From: Caproiciproducens galactitolivorans
GTDB lineage: Bacteria; Bacillota; Clostridia; Oscillospirales; Acutalibacteraceae
Reading direction: 5' to 3'
Assembly (NCBI RefSeq): GCF_004768785.1
Contig: NZ_SRMQ01000002.1
Span: forward strand, 186,001-250,000
DNA: 64,000 nucleotides
Part shown: positions 16,617 to 26,468 of the stretch, piece by piece
Position numbering within the stretch: the first letter of the stretch is position 1
Layout of the letters: each line of letters starts with the position of its first letter
Notes under the pieces: generated by a model
The model's database searches: none
What the model saw: the letters and a program-made list of their open reading frames with translations, nothing else
Told to the model about the DNA's origin: nothing
Translations under genes and position numbers: made by a program

Positions 16617-17483
16617 ATGAAAAAATTATATGCGCTTATTTTAGCACTTACAATGGTTGTTTCCATGTCCGCATGTAAAGGAGGACAGGTATCGCCTACG
16701 CAGAATGAAACGGCTTCCGGTGCTGTGGTATCCGGTAAGGAGGCTTCCAATCCTGCGTCGTCTTTGGCGTCCGTACCCGCAGCGTCATCCAATTCGGATC
16801 AGAAAAAGGTGGCGTCCGAGGAAATTGCAAAGATTGACCAGCCGAAAACAGCGAATTCCAAAGCGGTAGCAAATCTGAATAAAGGAACCTATACCGTAAA
16901 AGAGGAAAGCTATAGCTATAAGAATGACAATAATGCTTTTACCGCTACCTACCCGGTACTGTCCGGCAAAATTCCAAACGTGGATAAAATCAATGCAACA
17001 ATAAAAAGTACTGCGATGAAGACGATCAATTCCATGGGAACCAGCAAGAAGAAAAACAAGACAACGGTCAGGGTTAGCGGCGAGGTTGCTTACGAAGGCA
17101 AGAATTTTATCAGCATCGGTTTCAATGAATATGTTAAGGTTTCGACCCCGAAAGCAAAGCCGACCCGCACCCTCCGCGTAGTCAATATTAACCTGAACAC
17201 GGGAACCGTTCTAAGCACCAACGATTTAATTGTGAAAAACGACGCGCTCTGCAAGACGCTGGAGAGCGTAAGAGGCCAGCTCAGCGGGGATGTTGCGCCA
17301 TACATTACCGCCGATGTGATTAAGTCTGCATTGGATTCCGGTGCTGTCTATTTCTCAAAGTACGGTGTTGGATTCGGCCTGCAGGTTAACAAACCGGACC
17401 AGCGGTTAATCAAACTGGTTCTGACGTATGAGCAGATGAAACCGTATATGACGAACAATGAAATTTGGAAAAATTTTAAATAA
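16617..17483 (+). CDS. Lipoprotein with DUF4163/DUF3298 (RsiV-like) domains
   Basis: A 288-residue exported lipoprotein. MKKLYALILALTMVVSMSAC is a signal peptide ending in a lipobox; Cys20 would be acylated and Gly21 would follow it. Residues 22-85 are a low-complexity Ser/Ala/Pro linker. The rest matches the DUF4163 plus DUF3298 pattern found in the extracellular part of the anti-sigma factor RsiV: YSYKNDNNAFTATYPVLSG, then VYFSKYGVGFGLQ and LVLTYEQMKPYM near the end. There is no cytoplasmic anti-sigma domain, so this is a free-standing version with unknown ligand. I chose the ATG at 16617 because AAGGAG lies 9 bases before it; a GTG at 16608 is less likely. Confidence 0.8.
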   Translation: MKKLYALILALTMVVSMSACKGGQVSPTQNETASGAVVSGKEASNPASSLASVPAASSNSDQKKVASEEIAKIDQPKTANSKAVANLNKGTYTVKEESYSYKNDNNAFTATYPVLSGKIPNVDKINATIKSTAMKTINSMGTSKKKNKTTVRVSGEVAYEGKNFISIGFNEYVKVSTPKAKPTRTLRVVNINLNTGTVLSTNDLIVKNDALCKTLESVRGQLSGDVAPYITADVIKSALDSGAVYFSKYGVGFGLQVNKPDQRLIKLVLTYEQMKPYMTNNEIWKNFK

Positions 17484-17557
17484 AGAATAACTTCTCTGTC
17501 TTGCCGCTCCCCATGCCATACTTTTAAGTAGAAAATAGCTGGATGCGGAGCAATGCA

Positions 17558-17972
17558 ATGGACAAAGGAGAGGCTTTTGTTCTTGCAATCTGTATAGGAA
17601 CCATTCAAATGGGGCTTGGCAAAAAGCCCCGTGGGTTTACGATCCTTTGTTTCCTGCGGCGCGATTGGAGTTGCCGGCAGTCCTGCCTCACTCTATATTA
17701 TGTATAAGAGGGAAGCTTTTAGTGGAGTGGGTGCTGTCGCGGCTCTCCTTCCCGCTGCAGTTCTTTTTTTAGTTAAGATAATCGACAGGGAATATTCCAG
17801 TAAATACTGGAAACAATGGAAAGCGGAGGGAAATTATGAGAAAGCTTCTCACAGGAATCCTACTTCTTTCCGGAATACTGGCAACCGCAGGCAGGGTAAT
17901 GCGGAAAAGGGGATGCCTGTCTTCCATAAAGCCCAGCGAAACCGGCATTGTCGGTGCGGTGGAAAAAGATGA
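17558..17972 (+). pseudogene. Possible frameshifted small membrane protein gene
   Basis: Two overlapping frames together read like one small membrane protein. The first starts at the ATG at 17558 (GCGGAG upstream) with MDKGEAFVLAICIGTIQMGL and reads on to ILCF near 17650. The second frame then continues with GAIGVAGSPASLYIMYK and a second hydrophobic helix AALLPAAVLFLVKIID. Removing one base in the TTTCCTGCGG stretch near 17650-17660 joins them. A sequencing error, a real pseudogene or two unrelated frames are all possible. I recognise no family. A GGGGCTTGGC hairpin lies at 17611-17630. Confidence 0.35.
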
Positions 17973-18120
17973 CCGTCCATTCGCTTGTTTTGCCGTAAAG
18001 TGGCATTTCCCATTGGTCGCGCGGGATTGCAAAATCCGTTTTTTCAGCACGATTGCAAAGCTTAGCAGCGTTTTGCTCCTGCGTTCGCGGCAAAGGGGAA
18101 AGCCCCGTGGCAGACCATAA
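17836..18120 (+). CDS. Hypothetical protein with N-terminal hydrophobic helix
   Basis: A 94-residue ORF with an excellent ribosome site (GGAGGGAAATT before the ATG). Residues 1-20 (MRKLLTGILLLSGILATAGR) form a membrane anchor or signal peptide. The following Arg-rich stretch and the C-terminal half look poorly constrained, so the real protein may be shorter or frameshifted. It overlaps the reading frame of the preceding possible pseudogene. No function can be given. Confidence 0.35.
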   Translation: MRKLLTGILLLSGILATAGRVMRKRGCLSSIKPSETGIVGAVEKDDRPFACFAVKWHFPLVARDCKIRFFSTIAKLSSVLLLRSRQRGKPRGRP

Positions 18121-18160
18121 AATTTATTTGAAATTTCTTTTCAGAAAGCAGAAAAAAGTC

Positions 18161-18189
18161 TTGCATATAAGGCTCTGATATGGTATTAT
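18161..18189 (+). promoter_or_regulatory. Promoter of the S10-spc-alpha ribosomal protein operon
   Basis: TTGCAT and TATTAT with a 17-base spacer, about 295 bases before rpsJ. It is the only strong promoter seen before the operon. Confidence 0.75.
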
Positions 18190-18195
18190 AATTAA

Positions 18196-18483
18196 GCACG
18201 ACTGCGACAGATATGCGATGAAGCGGGAGGTTGCGGCTGAAACATGCCGGTTTTTCCGTGGAGTATGTCCGATTTTAAACCGGGCGACAGATAACTTTGA
18301 GCGTGCGATGGGACGAGGTGTTTTATGCCTGTTTCCTGTTGTGCTCAGACGTTTTTTATGCCAGCACCCGGATTAACTTGAAAAAGTCAATCCGGTTTTT
18401 CAATGTGCTAAGAGGGAACACCCGGCACGGTGTTAGGTTTTAAAAAACGCCGCCCGCCAACTACAATAAGGAGGCGATTCATA
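18196..18483 (+). promoter_or_regulatory. Long structured leader of the ribosomal protein operon
   Basis: About 290 transcribed bases precede rpsJ and contain no credible ORF. The segment has several GC-rich inverted repeats, an intrinsic terminator at 18368-18400 and a small AACACC/GGTGTT hairpin near 18417-18434. In other bacteria S10-operon leaders bind L4 or respond to attenuation; which protein acts here cannot be read from the sequence. Confidence 0.6.
18368..18400 (+). terminator. Attenuator-type terminator inside the ribosomal operon leader
   Basis: CCGGATTAACTT pairs with AAGTCAATCCGG (one A-C mismatch) around a 4-base loop and is followed by TTTTT. Because it lies between promoter and rpsJ, read-through must be regulated or partial. 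Confidence 0.75.
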
Positions 18484-18795
18484 GTGGCAGTCAAAGAGAA
18501 AATCAGGATAAGAATCAAGGGTTACGATCATCAGTTGGTTGATCAGTCGGCTGACAAGATTGTACAGACAGCGAAGCGCACGGGCGCACGGGTTTCCGGT
18601 CCGGTCCCGCTCCCGACGGAAAAGCAGATCATCACGATCCTGCGTGCTGTTCACAAGTACAAGGACAGCCGTGAGCAATTCGAGATGAGAACACACAAAA
18701 GGCTTATCGACATTCTCAGACCTTCCAACAAAACCGTAGAGGCTTTGATGGGTCTGGAACTCCCCGCTGGCGTTGAAATAGAGATTAAGCTCTAA
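18484..18795 (+). CDS. rpsJ: 30S ribosomal protein S10
   Basis: A 103-residue protein of the 30S head that also takes part in transcription antitermination as NusE. The protein begins [20 protein letters not shown], and the RTHKRLIDI motif is conserved. I chose the GTG at 18484 because AAGGAGGCG lies upstream. A longer frame from 18430 overlaps leader hairpins and has no ribosome site. Confidence 0.97.
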   Translation: MAVKEKIRIRIKGYDHQLVDQSADKIVQTAKRTGARVSGPVPLPTEKQIITILRAVHKYKDSREQFEMRTHKRLIDILRPSNKTVEALMGLELPAGVEIEIKL

Positions 18796-18863
18796 TTTAA
18801 CCAACCTGCGGCCGGGGTCATGTTGGCAGATGCCAACCAATAACCTGCATAGGAGGTAAAATA

Positions 18864-19496
18864 ATGCAAAAAGGTATTATCGGCAAGAAAATCGGCATGA
18901 CGCAGATTTTCGACGAACAGGGAAATGTCATCCCCGTAACAGTTGTGGAAGCCGGTCCCTGTGTTGTTGCACAGAAGAAAACGGTTGAAAATGACGGTTA
19001 CGCGGCCATTCAGATGGGCTACGGCGATTTAAAGCCGCACAAAGTCAAAAAGCCCATGAAAGGGCATTTTGAAAAAGCGGATGTCGCTCCCAAGAAAACA
19101 CTAAGAGAATTCAGAGTGGAAAACACGGACGCTTTCAACGTGGGCGACCTCATTAAAGCGGACACCTTTGCGGTAGGCGACAAGGTTGACGTTACCGCTA
19201 CCAGCAAGGGTAAGGGATACGCCGGCGTTATTAAGCGCTGGAATTTCCAAAGACTGAAAGAGAGCCACGGTTCTGGTCCTGTTGCCCGCCACGGCGGTTC
19301 CAACGGTTGCTGCTCGGATCCCTCAAGAGTATTTCCGGGGCAGAAGATGGCCGGTCATCTGGGCGCGGAAAGAGTTACGGTTCAGAATCTGACCGTTGTA
19401 AAAGTAGATGCGGAAAACAACCTGATTGCTATCAAGGGCGCAGTTCCCGGCCCCAAGGGCGGAATCGTAGTAATCCATGACAGCGTTAAGGCGTAA
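18864..19496 (+). CDS. rplC: 50S ribosomal protein L3
   Basis: A 210-residue protein that nucleates 50S assembly near the 3-prime end of 23S rRNA and reaches the peptidyl transferase centre. It begins [18 protein letters not shown]. The conserved loop [20 protein letters not shown] is followed by [20 protein letters not shown] precedes the ATG. Confidence 0.98.
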   Translation: MQKGIIGKKIGMTQIFDEQGNVIPVTVVEAGPCVVAQKKTVENDGYAAIQMGYGDLKPHKVKKPMKGHFEKADVAPKKTLREFRVENTDAFNVGDLIKADTFAVGDKVDVTATSKGKGYAGVIKRWNFQRLKESHGSGPVARHGGSNGCCSDPSRVFPGQKMAGHLGAERVTVQNLTVVKVDAENNLIAIKGAVPGPKGGIVVIHDSVKA

Positions 19497-19513
19497 GGGA
19501 AGGAGGAATTGGA

Positions 19514-20137
19514 ATGCCTAAAGTAGCAGTACTTGATATGGCCGGTAAGGAAGTCGAAAAGATCGATCTTTCCGAGGCTGTATTCGGAATTGAACCTAAC
19601 ACAAAGGTTTTGCACGATATGGTTGTAAACTATCTTGCAAACCAGCGTCAGGGCACGCAGTCGGCGCTGACCCGCGCCGAGGTATCGGGCGGCGGCAGAA
19701 AGCCGTGGAGGCAAAAAGGCACCGGTCACGCAAGACAGGGTTCCACTCGTGCACCGCAGTGGACGCACGGCGGTATCGTTTTTGCTCCGAAGCCGCGTGA
19801 CTACAGCTATTCTTTAAATAAAAAGGTAAAGCGTCTTGCAATGAAGTCGGCTCTTTCAAGCAAGGTAATCGACAACGATCTGATCGTGCTCGACAAGATC
19901 ACGCTTGACGAATATAAGACAAAGACAATCGCAACAATGCTCAAGGCGATCGGCTCCGAGAAAAAAGCGCTCATCGTTCTCCCTGAGGTGAACGAAAAGG
20001 TTATCGCTTCGGCAGCCAATATTCCCGGAGTAAAGACGGCTATGGCCAACACCTTGAATGTCTACGACATCTTAAATGCAGACAAGTTCATTGTGCTCAA
20101 AGATGCCGTAGCCCAAATTGAGGAGGTGTATGCATAA
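19514..20137 (+). CDS. rplD: 50S ribosomal protein L4
   Basis: A 207-residue early-assembly protein with a long loop lining the exit tunnel; the loop is seen as [19 protein letters not shown]. In E. coli L4 is the autogenous repressor of this operon, so it is the first candidate for acting on the leader terminator. Its stop shares one base with the rplW start. Confidence 0.98.
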   Translation: MPKVAVLDMAGKEVEKIDLSEAVFGIEPNTKVLHDMVVNYLANQRQGTQSALTRAEVSGGGRKPWRQKGTGHARQGSTRAPQWTHGGIVFAPKPRDYSYSLNKKVKRLAMKSALSSKVIDNDLIVLDKITLDEYKTKTIATMLKAIGSEKKALIVLPEVNEKVIASAANIPGVKTAMANTLNVYDILNADKFIVLKDAVAQIEEVYA

Positions 20138-20427
20138 TGACAGCACAGGACATCGTAATTCGCCCGATTATTACGGAAAAAAGCATGGCCGGTATTGGCA
20201 TGAAGAAGTACACCTTTGAAGTAGCAAAGGATGCCACAAAAATCGATATCGCAAGAGCGGTTGAATCGCTTTTCGGCGTAAAGGTAAGAAAAGTAAACAC
20301 CCTGCATGTGCGCGGTCATCTGCGCCGCCAAGGCAGAAACGAAGGCTATACTCCTTCATGGAAAAAAGCAGTCGTTACCCTTACCGAAGACAGCAAGACA
20401 ATCGAGTTTTTTGAAGGCATGATGTAA
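20137..20427 (+). CDS. rplW: 50S ribosomal protein L23
   Basis: A 96-residue protein at the tunnel exit, the docking site for trigger factor and SRP. IRPIITEKSMAGIGMKKYTF is the family signature. The start overlaps the rplD stop by one base, giving coupled translation. A 79-base gap follows before rplB. Confidence 0.97.
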   Translation: MTAQDIVIRPIITEKSMAGIGMKKYTFEVAKDATKIDIARAVESLFGVKVRKVNTLHVRGHLRRQGRNEGYTPSWKKAVVTLTEDSKTIEFFEGMM

Positions 20428-20506
20428 ACTCTGCCGAAGGAACGCAGAGGCAAGGATGGGGAACTGGCATTTCCCCGCAAAGCCATCATGAGGAGTGTGA
20501 AATCGA

Positions 20507-21340
20507 ATGCCTATTATTAACTTTAAACCTACCACGGCTTCAAGGCGCAATATGTCCGTTACGGATTATTCCCAGCTTTCAAAGGTTAAGCCGGAAAAGA
20601 GCCTGCTGGCTCCGCTGAATAACAAATCCGGGCGCAACAGCTACGGTAGGATCACGGTTCGTCACCGCGGTGGCGGAAACCGCAGAAAATATCGTATTAT
20701 TGACTTTAAGCGTCAGAAGTTTGACGCGCCGGGTACTGTTCAAACCATTGAGTACGACCCGAACCGTTCCGCCTTCATTGCACTTGTGCAGTATGAGGAC
20801 GGCGAGAAAAGATACATCATCGCTCCGAACGGCCTGAAGGTCGGCGATGTGGTCGTATCCGGTGCCGGAGCGGATATCAAGCCGGGCAACGCGCTTCCGC
20901 TTGAAAATATCCCGGTCGGTACCTTTATCCACAATGTAGAGCTTTACCCGGGTAAGGGCGCACAGCTTGCCCGCGCGGCCGGCAACATGGCCCAGCTGAT
21001 GGCGAAAGAAAACGGAATGGCGCTGTTAAGGCTTCCTTCCGGCGAGCTTCGCAACGTGCAGGCCAGCTGCATGGCGACAATCGGCCAGGTCAGCAATGTT
21101 GACCACGAGAACGTAAAGATCGGTAAAGCAGGACGTAAACGCCACATGGGATGGAGACCGACGGTCCGCGGTTCTGTTATGAACCCGAACGACCACCCGC
21201 ACGGCGGCGGCGAGGGCAAAGCACCGATCGGTCGGCCGGGACCTGTTACTCCCTGGGGCAAACCGGCACTCGGCTATAAGACGCGCGCTCACCACCATCG
21301 CTCCGATAAATTTATCGTCAAGCGTAGAAACGGCAAATAA
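20507..21340 (+). CDS. rplB: 50S ribosomal protein L2
   Basis: A 277-residue protein that binds near the peptidyl transferase centre and is needed for subunit joining. The highly conserved C-terminal [20 protein letters not shown] with the functional His is intact. Confidence 0.98.
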   Translation: MPIINFKPTTASRRNMSVTDYSQLSKVKPEKSLLAPLNNKSGRNSYGRITVRHRGGGNRRKYRIIDFKRQKFDAPGTVQTIEYDPNRSAFIALVQYEDGEKRYIIAPNGLKVGDVVVSGAGADIKPGNALPLENIPVGTFIHNVELYPGKGAQLARAAGNMAQLMAKENGMALLRLPSGELRNVQASCMATIGQVSNVDHENVKIGKAGRKRHMGWRPTVRGSVMNPNDHPHGGGEGKAPIGRPGPVTPWGKPALGYKTRAHHHRSDKFIVKRRNGK

Positions 21341-21366
21341 GGCGTACAGAAAGGAGCTTATGAACT

Positions 21367-21648
21367 ATGGGCAGAAGCATAAAAAAGGGTCCTTATGTTC
21401 AGCCTGTGCTGCTTAAAAGGATTCAAGAAATGAACGCGGCCGGCGAAAAGAAGATCATTAAGACATGGAGCAGAGCTTCCATGATTTTCCCGGATTTCGT
21501 TGGCCATACAATTGCGGTTCACGACGGCCGCAAGCATGTTCCGGTTTACATCACAGAGGATATGGTTGGACACAAACTCGGTGAGTTTGCCCCGACCAGA
21601 ACCTTTAAGGGACATTCCGGTTCAAAAACGACATCGCCGAGCAAATAA
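21367..21648 (+). CDS. rpsS: 30S ribosomal protein S19
   Basis: A 93-residue protein of the 30S head that contacts S13 and the A-site t[21 protein letters not shown] at the start and [16 protein letters not shown] near the end are diagnostic. AAAGGAGC precedes the ATG. Confidence 0.98.
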   Translation: MGRSIKKGPYVQPVLLKRIQEMNAAGEKKIIKTWSRASMIFPDFVGHTIAVHDGRKHVPVYITEDMVGHKLGEFAPTRTFKGHSGSKTTSPSK

Positions 21649-21669
21649 CGGCCGAAAGGAGTGTATAGC

Positions 21670-22005
21670 ATGGAAGCAAGGGCTTATTTAAAGTACGCCC
21701 GTATTTCACCCCGCAAAGTCCAGATTGTGCTTGATTTAATCCGTAACAAGCCGGCGGACGTTGCTATGGCTATCCTCAGGAATACACCGAAGGCCGCCAG
21801 CGAATACCTGATAAAGTTATTGAAGTCGGCCATCGCAAATGCTGAGAATAACCACAATATGGATGTTTCCAGACTTTACGTTGCGGAATGCTTCGTAAGT
21901 CCGGGCCCGATCCTCAAGCGCATTCGTCCAAGAGCGCAGGGTCGCGCGTATAGAATTGAGAAAAAATCTTCGCACGTAACCCTCGTGCTCAAGGAAAAAG
22001 AATAA
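21670..22005 (+). CDS. rplV: 50S ribosomal protein L22
   Basis: A 111-residue protein whose beta-hairpin lines the exit tunnel, a site of macrolide resistance changes. It begins MEARAYLKYARISPRKVQIV, and the hairpin is RIRPRAQGRAYRIEK. The ATG at 21670 is preceded by AAAGGAG; a GTG nine bases earlier lies too close to that site. Confidence 0.97.
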   Translation: MEARAYLKYARISPRKVQIVLDLIRNKPADVAMAILRNTPKAASEYLIKLLKSAIANAENNHNMDVSRLYVAECFVSPGPILKRIRPRAQGRAYRIEKKSSHVTLVLKEKE

Positions 22006-22025
22006 GGCAGAAGAGGAGGTAAACT

Positions 22026-22691
22026 ATGGGCCAGAAAATAAATCCCCACGGGTTTCGTGTGGGCGTAATTAAGGATTGGGATTCCCGTTGGTTCGCGAAG
22101 GAAAACGTGTTCGGCGATACCCTCGTTGAAGACTACAATCTTCGCAAAATGCTGAAGAAGCAGCTGTATGCCGCGGGCGTTCCGAAAATTGAAATTGAAC
22201 GTGACGCTTCCAAGGTTCGCGTTCATATCCATTGCGCAAAACCAGGTATGGTTATTGGCAGGGGCGGTTCAGAGATCGAGAAGCTTCGTGTTCAGTGCGA
22301 GAGCTTCCTCAAGAAGCCGGTTACGATCAATATCGTAGAGGTTAAGTCCCCTGATTTGAACGCTCAGCTCGTTGCTGAGAATATTGCACAGCAGCTGGAA
22401 AAAAGAATTTCTTTCCGCCGCGCTATGAAGCAGTGCATCGGCCGCGCCATGAAGCTTGGCGCAAAGGGTATAAAAACCCAGGTGTCCGGCCGTTTGGGCG
22501 GTGCGGAAATCGCAAGACGCGAACAGTACCATGACGGTACGATTCCGCTTCAGACCATCCGTGCAGACATTGACTATGGCTTTGCAGAGGCTGCGACAAC
22601 CTACGGCCGTATTGGTGTTAAGGTTTGGATTTACAAAGGAGAGGTTCTTCAAGACAACCGTAAGCCTCGCAAGGAAGGAGGCAGTAAATAA
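22026..22691 (+). CDS. rpsC: 30S ribosomal protein S3
   Basis: A 221-residue protein at the mRNA entry tunnel. The N-terminal KH domain carries the IGRGGSEI loop, and the C-terminal domain carries [18 protein letters not shown]. Its last base is shared with the rplP start. Confidence 0.98.
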   Translation: MGQKINPHGFRVGVIKDWDSRWFAKENVFGDTLVEDYNLRKMLKKQLYAAGVPKIEIERDASKVRVHIHCAKPGMVIGRGGSEIEKLRVQCESFLKKPVTINIVEVKSPDLNAQLVAENIAQQLEKRISFRRAMKQCIGRAMKLGAKGIKTQVSGRLGGAEIARREQYHDGTIPLQTIRADIDYGFAEAATTYGRIGVKVWIYKGEVLQDNRKPRKEGGSK

Positions 22692-23116
22692 TGCTGTTGC
22701 CTAAGCGTGTAAAATACCGCAGAGTGCATCGTGGCCGTATGACCGGCAAATGCTACCGCGGGAACAAGGTAACCTACGGCGATTATGGCCTTCAGGCTTT
22801 GGAGCCGGCATGGATTACCTCGAATCAGATAGAAGCAGCTCGTGTTGCTATGACACGTTACTGCAAGAGATTTGGTCAGGTTTGGATCAAGATATTCCCA
22901 GACAAGCCGATTACCCAGAAGCCGGCAGAAACTCGAATGGGTTCCGGTAAAGGATCCCCGGAATACTGGGTAGCAGTTGTTAAGCCGGGCAGAGTCATGT
23001 TTGAAGTTGGCGGTGTTTCGGAAGAAACTGCAAGAGAAGCTTTACGTCTGGCGTCCAACAAACTGCCGATTAAGTGCAAGTTTGTTAAGAAGGAAGAAAC
23101 GGGTGGTGAGCAGTAA
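22691..23116 (+). CDS. rplP: 50S ribosomal protein L16
   Basis: A 141-residue protein near the A-site tRNA elbow. [19 protein letters not shown] and [19 protein letters not shown] are family signatures. It overlaps rpsC and rpmC by one base each. Confidence 0.98.
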   Translation: MLLPKRVKYRRVHRGRMTGKCYRGNKVTYGDYGLQALEPAWITSNQIEAARVAMTRYCKRFGQVWIKIFPDKPITQKPAETRMGSGKGSPEYWVAVVKPGRVMFEVGGVSEETAREALRLASNKLPIKCKFVKKEETGGEQ

Positions 23117-23322
23117 TGAAGGCCTCAGAAGTCAGAGAATTAACAATCGCAGAGCTTGAAAGCAAGCTGAAGGACCTCAAGGCCGAGCTTTTCAACCTGC
23201 GTTTCCAACTTGCCATTAATCAGCTCGATAACCCGATGCGTATCTCCGCTGTGAAAAAGGATATCGCCCGCGTCAAAACCGTTTTGCGTGAGATCGAGAT
23301 CAAGGACAGCGCGAATGCGTAA
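23116..23322 (+). CDS. rpmC: 50S ribosomal protein L29
   Basis: A 68-residue helical-hairpin protein at the tunnel exit. [20 protein letters not shown] and [14 protein letters not shown] are typical. The ATG shares its first base with the rplP stop. Confidence 0.97.
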   Translation: MKASEVRELTIAELESKLKDLKAELFNLRFQLAINQLDNPMRISAVKKDIARVKTVLREIEIKDSANA

Positions 23323-23341
23323 CGGAAGGGAGGATTAATCT

Positions 23342-23599
23342 GTGAGCGATAGGAATATTAGAAAAACAGCGGTTGGCAAGGTCTCCAGCAACAAGATGGA
23401 TAAAACGATCGTTGTTGCGATCGAAGACAGCGTTAAGCATCCGCTTTATAAAAAGATTATCAAGCGTACCGTGAAGCTGAAAGCACATGATGAAAATAAT
23501 GAATGCAATATCGGTGACCGCGTGCGTGTGATGGAGACCCGTCCGTTAAGCAAGGAAAAAAGATGGCGTCTCGTCGAGATTATAGAGAAAGCCAAATAA
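23342..23599 (+). CDS. rpsQ: 30S ribosomal protein S17
   Basis: An 85-residue OB-fold primary rRNA binder. The frame starts at a GTG after [31 protein letters not shown] and the C-terminal [14 protein letters not shown] match the family. Confidence 0.97.
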   Translation: MSDRNIRKTAVGKVSSNKMDKTIVVAIEDSVKHPLYKKIIKRTVKLKAHDENNECNIGDRVRVMETRPLSKEKRWRLVEIIEKAK

Positions 23600-23629
23600 T
23601 TTTGGCTTTATGCAAAGGAGGAACGCACT

Positions 23630-23998
23630 GTGATACAACAGCAGACTTACCTTAACGTTGCCGACAACACCGGCGCGAAGCAGCTTATGTGCATCCGCGT
23701 TCTTGGCGGCACCGGCAGAAGGTATGCCAATATAGGTGACGTAGTTGTCGCTTCTGTTAAAAAAGCGACTCCGGGCGGCACAGTTAAAAAAGGCGAAGTT
23801 GTTAAGGCAGTCATTGTCCGCACTGCTTTCGGCGTACGCCGTGATGATGGAACATATATCCGCTTTGACGAAAATGCGGCTGTCCTCATCAAAGACGATA
23901 AGAATCCGAGGGGAACACGTATTTTCGGGCCTGTAGCCAGAGAACTGCGTGACAAAGACTATCTTAAAATTTTGAGTCTTGCCCCGGAAGTTCTGTGA
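23630..23998 (+). CDS. rplN: 50S ribosomal protein L14
   Basis: A 122-residue protein at the inter-subunit face. It has a GTG start after [35 protein letters not shown] is the classical N-terminus, and the length is standard. Confidence 0.98.
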   Translation: MIQQQTYLNVADNTGAKQLMCIRVLGGTGRRYANIGDVVVASVKKATPGGTVKKGEVVKAVIVRTAFGVRRDDGTYIRFDENAAVLIKDDKNPRGTRIFGPVARELRDKDYLKILSLAPEVL

Positions 23999-24014
23999 TG
24001 GGAGGTGCTCACTA

Positions 24015-24335
24015 ATGAATAATAAAGTTCATGTAAAAACGGGAGACACCGTCGTCATATTAAACGGCAAGGACCGCGGCAAGCAAGGTAAGATTATCGC
24101 CGTCAGCCCGAAAGAGGGTAAGGTCATCATTGAGGGCCGCAACATGGTTTCAAAACATGTAAAGCCCCGCAAGATGGGTGAACAGGGCGGCATTGTTAAG
24201 GCGGAAGGCGCTATGTACGCCTGCAAGGTTCAGATCGTTTGCCCTCGCTGCGGCAAACCCACGCGTGTCGCCCATAAGATTTATGAAGACGGCACCAAGG
24301 AACGCATTTGCAAAAAATGCGGCGAAGCGCTGTAA
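24015..24335 (+). CDS. rplX: 50S ribosomal protein L24
   Basis: A 106-residue assembly initiator with an N-terminal KOW motif (KTGDTVVILNGKDRGKQGKI). The C-terminus carries two CxxC pairs (VCPRCGKPTRV and ICKKCGEAL), a zinc-ribbon-like feature present in many Gram-positive L24 proteins. The ATG at 24015 follows GGGAGGTGC. Confidence 0.97.
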   Translation: MNNKVHVKTGDTVVILNGKDRGKQGKIIAVSPKEGKVIIEGRNMVSKHVKPRKMGEQGGIVKAEGAMYACKVQIVCPRCGKPTRVAHKIYEDGTKERICKKCGEAL

Positions 24336-24351
24336 GGGAGGATAAAACGTC

Positions 24352-24891
24352 ATGGCAAGACTTAAGGAATATTACCAAAAAGAAGTCGCACCTGCTTTGA
24401 TGAAGAAGTTTTCATACAAGAGCGTTATGCAGATTCCGAAGCTCGAGAAAGTCGTCATTAACGTAGGCGCCGGCGAAGCGAAAGATAACGCAAAGGTAAT
24501 TGACGCCATTTCCAATGACCTCGCCGCCATTACCGGCCAAAAGCCGATGGTTTGCAAAGCAAAGAAATCGGTTGCGAACTTCAAGCTCCGCGAGGGCATG
24601 AATATCGGCGTTAAGGTAACGCTCAGGGGCGACAGAATGTACGAGTTTATCGACCGTCTCTTTAACGTAGCGCTTCCGCGCGTAAGAGACTTCAGAGGAA
24701 TCAACGCGAACTCCTTCGATGGCCGTGGAAATTACAACATGGGCATTAAAGAACAGCTGATTTTCCCTGAGATTGATTATGATAAAATCGACAAGGTCCG
24801 CGGAATGGATATTTGTTTCGTAACAACCGCGAAAACCGACGAGGAATCCAGAGAGCTCTTAACGCTCATGGGCGCCCCGTTTGCGAAATAA
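24352..24891 (+). CDS. rplE: 50S ribosomal protein L5
   Basis: A 179-residue 5S rRNA-binding protein of the central protuberance. It starts [20 protein letters not shown], and [16 protein letters not shown] and [20 protein letters not shown] are diagnostic. Confidence 0.98.
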   Translation: MARLKEYYQKEVAPALMKKFSYKSVMQIPKLEKVVINVGAGEAKDNAKVIDAISNDLAAITGQKPMVCKAKKSVANFKLREGMNIGVKVTLRGDRMYEFIDRLFNVALPRVRDFRGINANSFDGRGNYNMGIKEQLIFPEIDYDKIDKVRGMDICFVTTAKTDEESRELLTLMGAPFAK

Positions 24892-24903
24892 GGAGGGAAA
24901 ATT

Positions 24904-25089
24904 GTGGCCAAAACTTCTATGAAGGTCAAACAGCGCAGGACGGCGAAATACCCTTCCCGCGAATATAACAGATGCAAGATCTGCGGCAGGCCGCATGCCT
25001 ACCTTCGCAAGTTCGGAATATGCCGTATATGCTTCAGGGAGCTTGCCTACAAGGGTGAGATTCCTGGCGTGAAAAAGGCCAGCTGGTAA
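24904..25089 (+). CDS. rpsN: 30S ribosomal protein S14, zinc-binding type
   Basis: A 61-residue C+ form of S14 with ligands Cys24, Cys27, Cys40 and Cys43 (CKIC and CRIC). The start is a GTG after AAGGAGGGAAAATT. As this is the zinc form, a zinc-independent paralogue may exist elsewhere in the genome. Confidence 0.97.
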   Translation: MAKTSMKVKQRRTAKYPSREYNRCKICGRPHAYLRKFGICRICFRELAYKGEIPGVKKASW

Positions 25090-25112
25090 AGCTTAGCAAA
25101 GGAGGTAACGGT

Positions 25113-25511
25113 ATGCAGATTACAGATACGATTGCTGATTTGCTCACCCGTATTCGCAATGCAAATTCTGCAAAGCACGATTCGGTTGACATTCCCGCTT
25201 CCAACATGAAAAAAGCCATTGTGCAGATTCTTGTTGACGAGGGTTATGTGAAGAGTTATACGGTTACAGAGGACGGCAAGCAGGGCATTATTAAAGTAAA
25301 TCTCAAGTATGGCGAGAATAAAGCTCCCGCCATTAACGGCCTGCGCAGAGTCAGTAAGCCAGGCCTTCGCATTTATTCCAATGCAGAGGATCTGCCAAAG
25401 GTTATGAAGGGGCTTGGCATCGCCATCATTTCTACTTCAAAGGGCATTATGACAGACCGTCAGGCCCGTAAAGAGCACATCGGGGGCGAAGTCCTCGCTT
25501 TTATCTGGTAA
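25113..25511 (+). CDS. rpsH: 30S ribosomal protein S8
   Basis: A 132-residue central-domain rRNA binder and, in E. coli, the repressor of the spc operon. [19 protein letters not shown] at the start and [20 protein letters not shown] near the end are diagnostic. Confidence 0.98.
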   Translation: MQITDTIADLLTRIRNANSAKHDSVDIPASNMKKAIVQILVDEGYVKSYTVTEDGKQGIIKVNLKYGENKAPAINGLRRVSKPGLRIYSNAEDLPKVMKGLGIAIISTSKGIMTDRQARKEHIGGEVLAFIW

Positions 25512-25526
25512 CAAGGGGGTGCAGTA

Positions 25527-26075
25527 ATGTCGCGAATTGGAAGAAAACCCATAAATATTCCCGCTGGCGTCACCGTTAAGGTTGACGACAACGTCATAAC
25601 GGTAAAAGGGCCGAAGGGCACGCTGACCCAGAAGGTCCATCCGAATATGCATGTTTCCGTCGAGGGCAACGAGATACTCGTGACCCGCCCGAACGACGAA
25701 AAAGAAAACAGATCCCTGCACGGCCTTACCCGCACGCTGATCCACAATATGGTCATCGGCGTAACAGAAGGCTTCAAGAAGGAGCTCGACGTTTTGGGCG
25801 TTGGCTACCGTGTGCAGAAGCAGGGCAAGAACCTTGTGATGAATATTGGTTATTCACATCAGGTGATTGTTCCGGAAATCGATGGGATTACCATTGAGTG
25901 CCCGTCTGCTAATAAAATCGTAATCAGCGGTCCTGACAAACAGCAGGTCGGTCAGTTTGCTGCCGAGATACGTGAAAAACGTCCGCCGGAGCCGTATAAG
26001 GGCAAGGGCATTCGCTACACCGGCGAATATGTACGTCATAAGGAAGGCAAGGCCGGTAAGGGCGCTAAGAAGTAA
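25527..26075 (+). CDS. rplF: 50S ribosomal protein L6
   Basis: A 182-residue two-domain protein near the factor-binding site. SRIGRKPINIPAGVTV at the start and the C-terminal REKRPPEPYKGKGIRYTGE are conserved. Confidence 0.98.
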   Translation: MSRIGRKPINIPAGVTVKVDDNVITVKGPKGTLTQKVHPNMHVSVEGNEILVTRPNDEKENRSLHGLTRTLIHNMVIGVTEGFKKELDVLGVGYRVQKQGKNLVMNIGYSHQVIVPEIDGITIECPSANKIVISGPDKQQVGQFAAEIREKRPPEPYKGKGIRYTGEYVRHKEGKAGKGAKK

Positions 26076-26093
26076 GTAAGGAGTGAATAACAA

Positions 26094-26453
26094 ATGGTGA
26101 ATAAGGCTGACACAAACAAGGCCAGGCTTAACCGCCACCGCAGGGTGCGCGGAAAGATTTCGGGCACAGCAGAACGCCCGCGCCTGAATGTATTTCGCTC
26201 TACCACCAATATCTACGCCCAGATTATCGACGATGTTAAGGGAGTTACTTTAGCAGCAGCTTCCACACTGGACAAGGATTTCAATGGTAATGGCGGAAAC
26301 AAAGAAGCCGCACGCAAAGTTGGAAAGCTTATTGCGAAGCGTGCCGCTGAAAAGGGCATCACCGAGGTCGTTTTTGACCGCGGCGGCTATATTTTCCACG
26401 GCCGCGTCAAAGAGCTGGCCGAAGGCGCCCGCGAGGGCGGCCTCAAGTTCTAA
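26094..26453 (+). CDS. rplR: 50S ribosomal protein L18
   Basis: A 119-residue 5S rRNA-binding protein. Key stretches are [20 protein letters not shown] and the C-terminal [20 protein letters not shown]. Confidence 0.98.
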   Translation: MVNKADTNKARLNRHRRVRGKISGTAERPRLNVFRSTTNIYAQIIDDVKGVTLAAASTLDKDFNGNGGNKEAARKVGKLIAKRAAEKGITEVVFDRGGYIFHGRVKELAEGAREGGLKF

Positions 26454-26468
26454 GAAGGAGGAATACTT

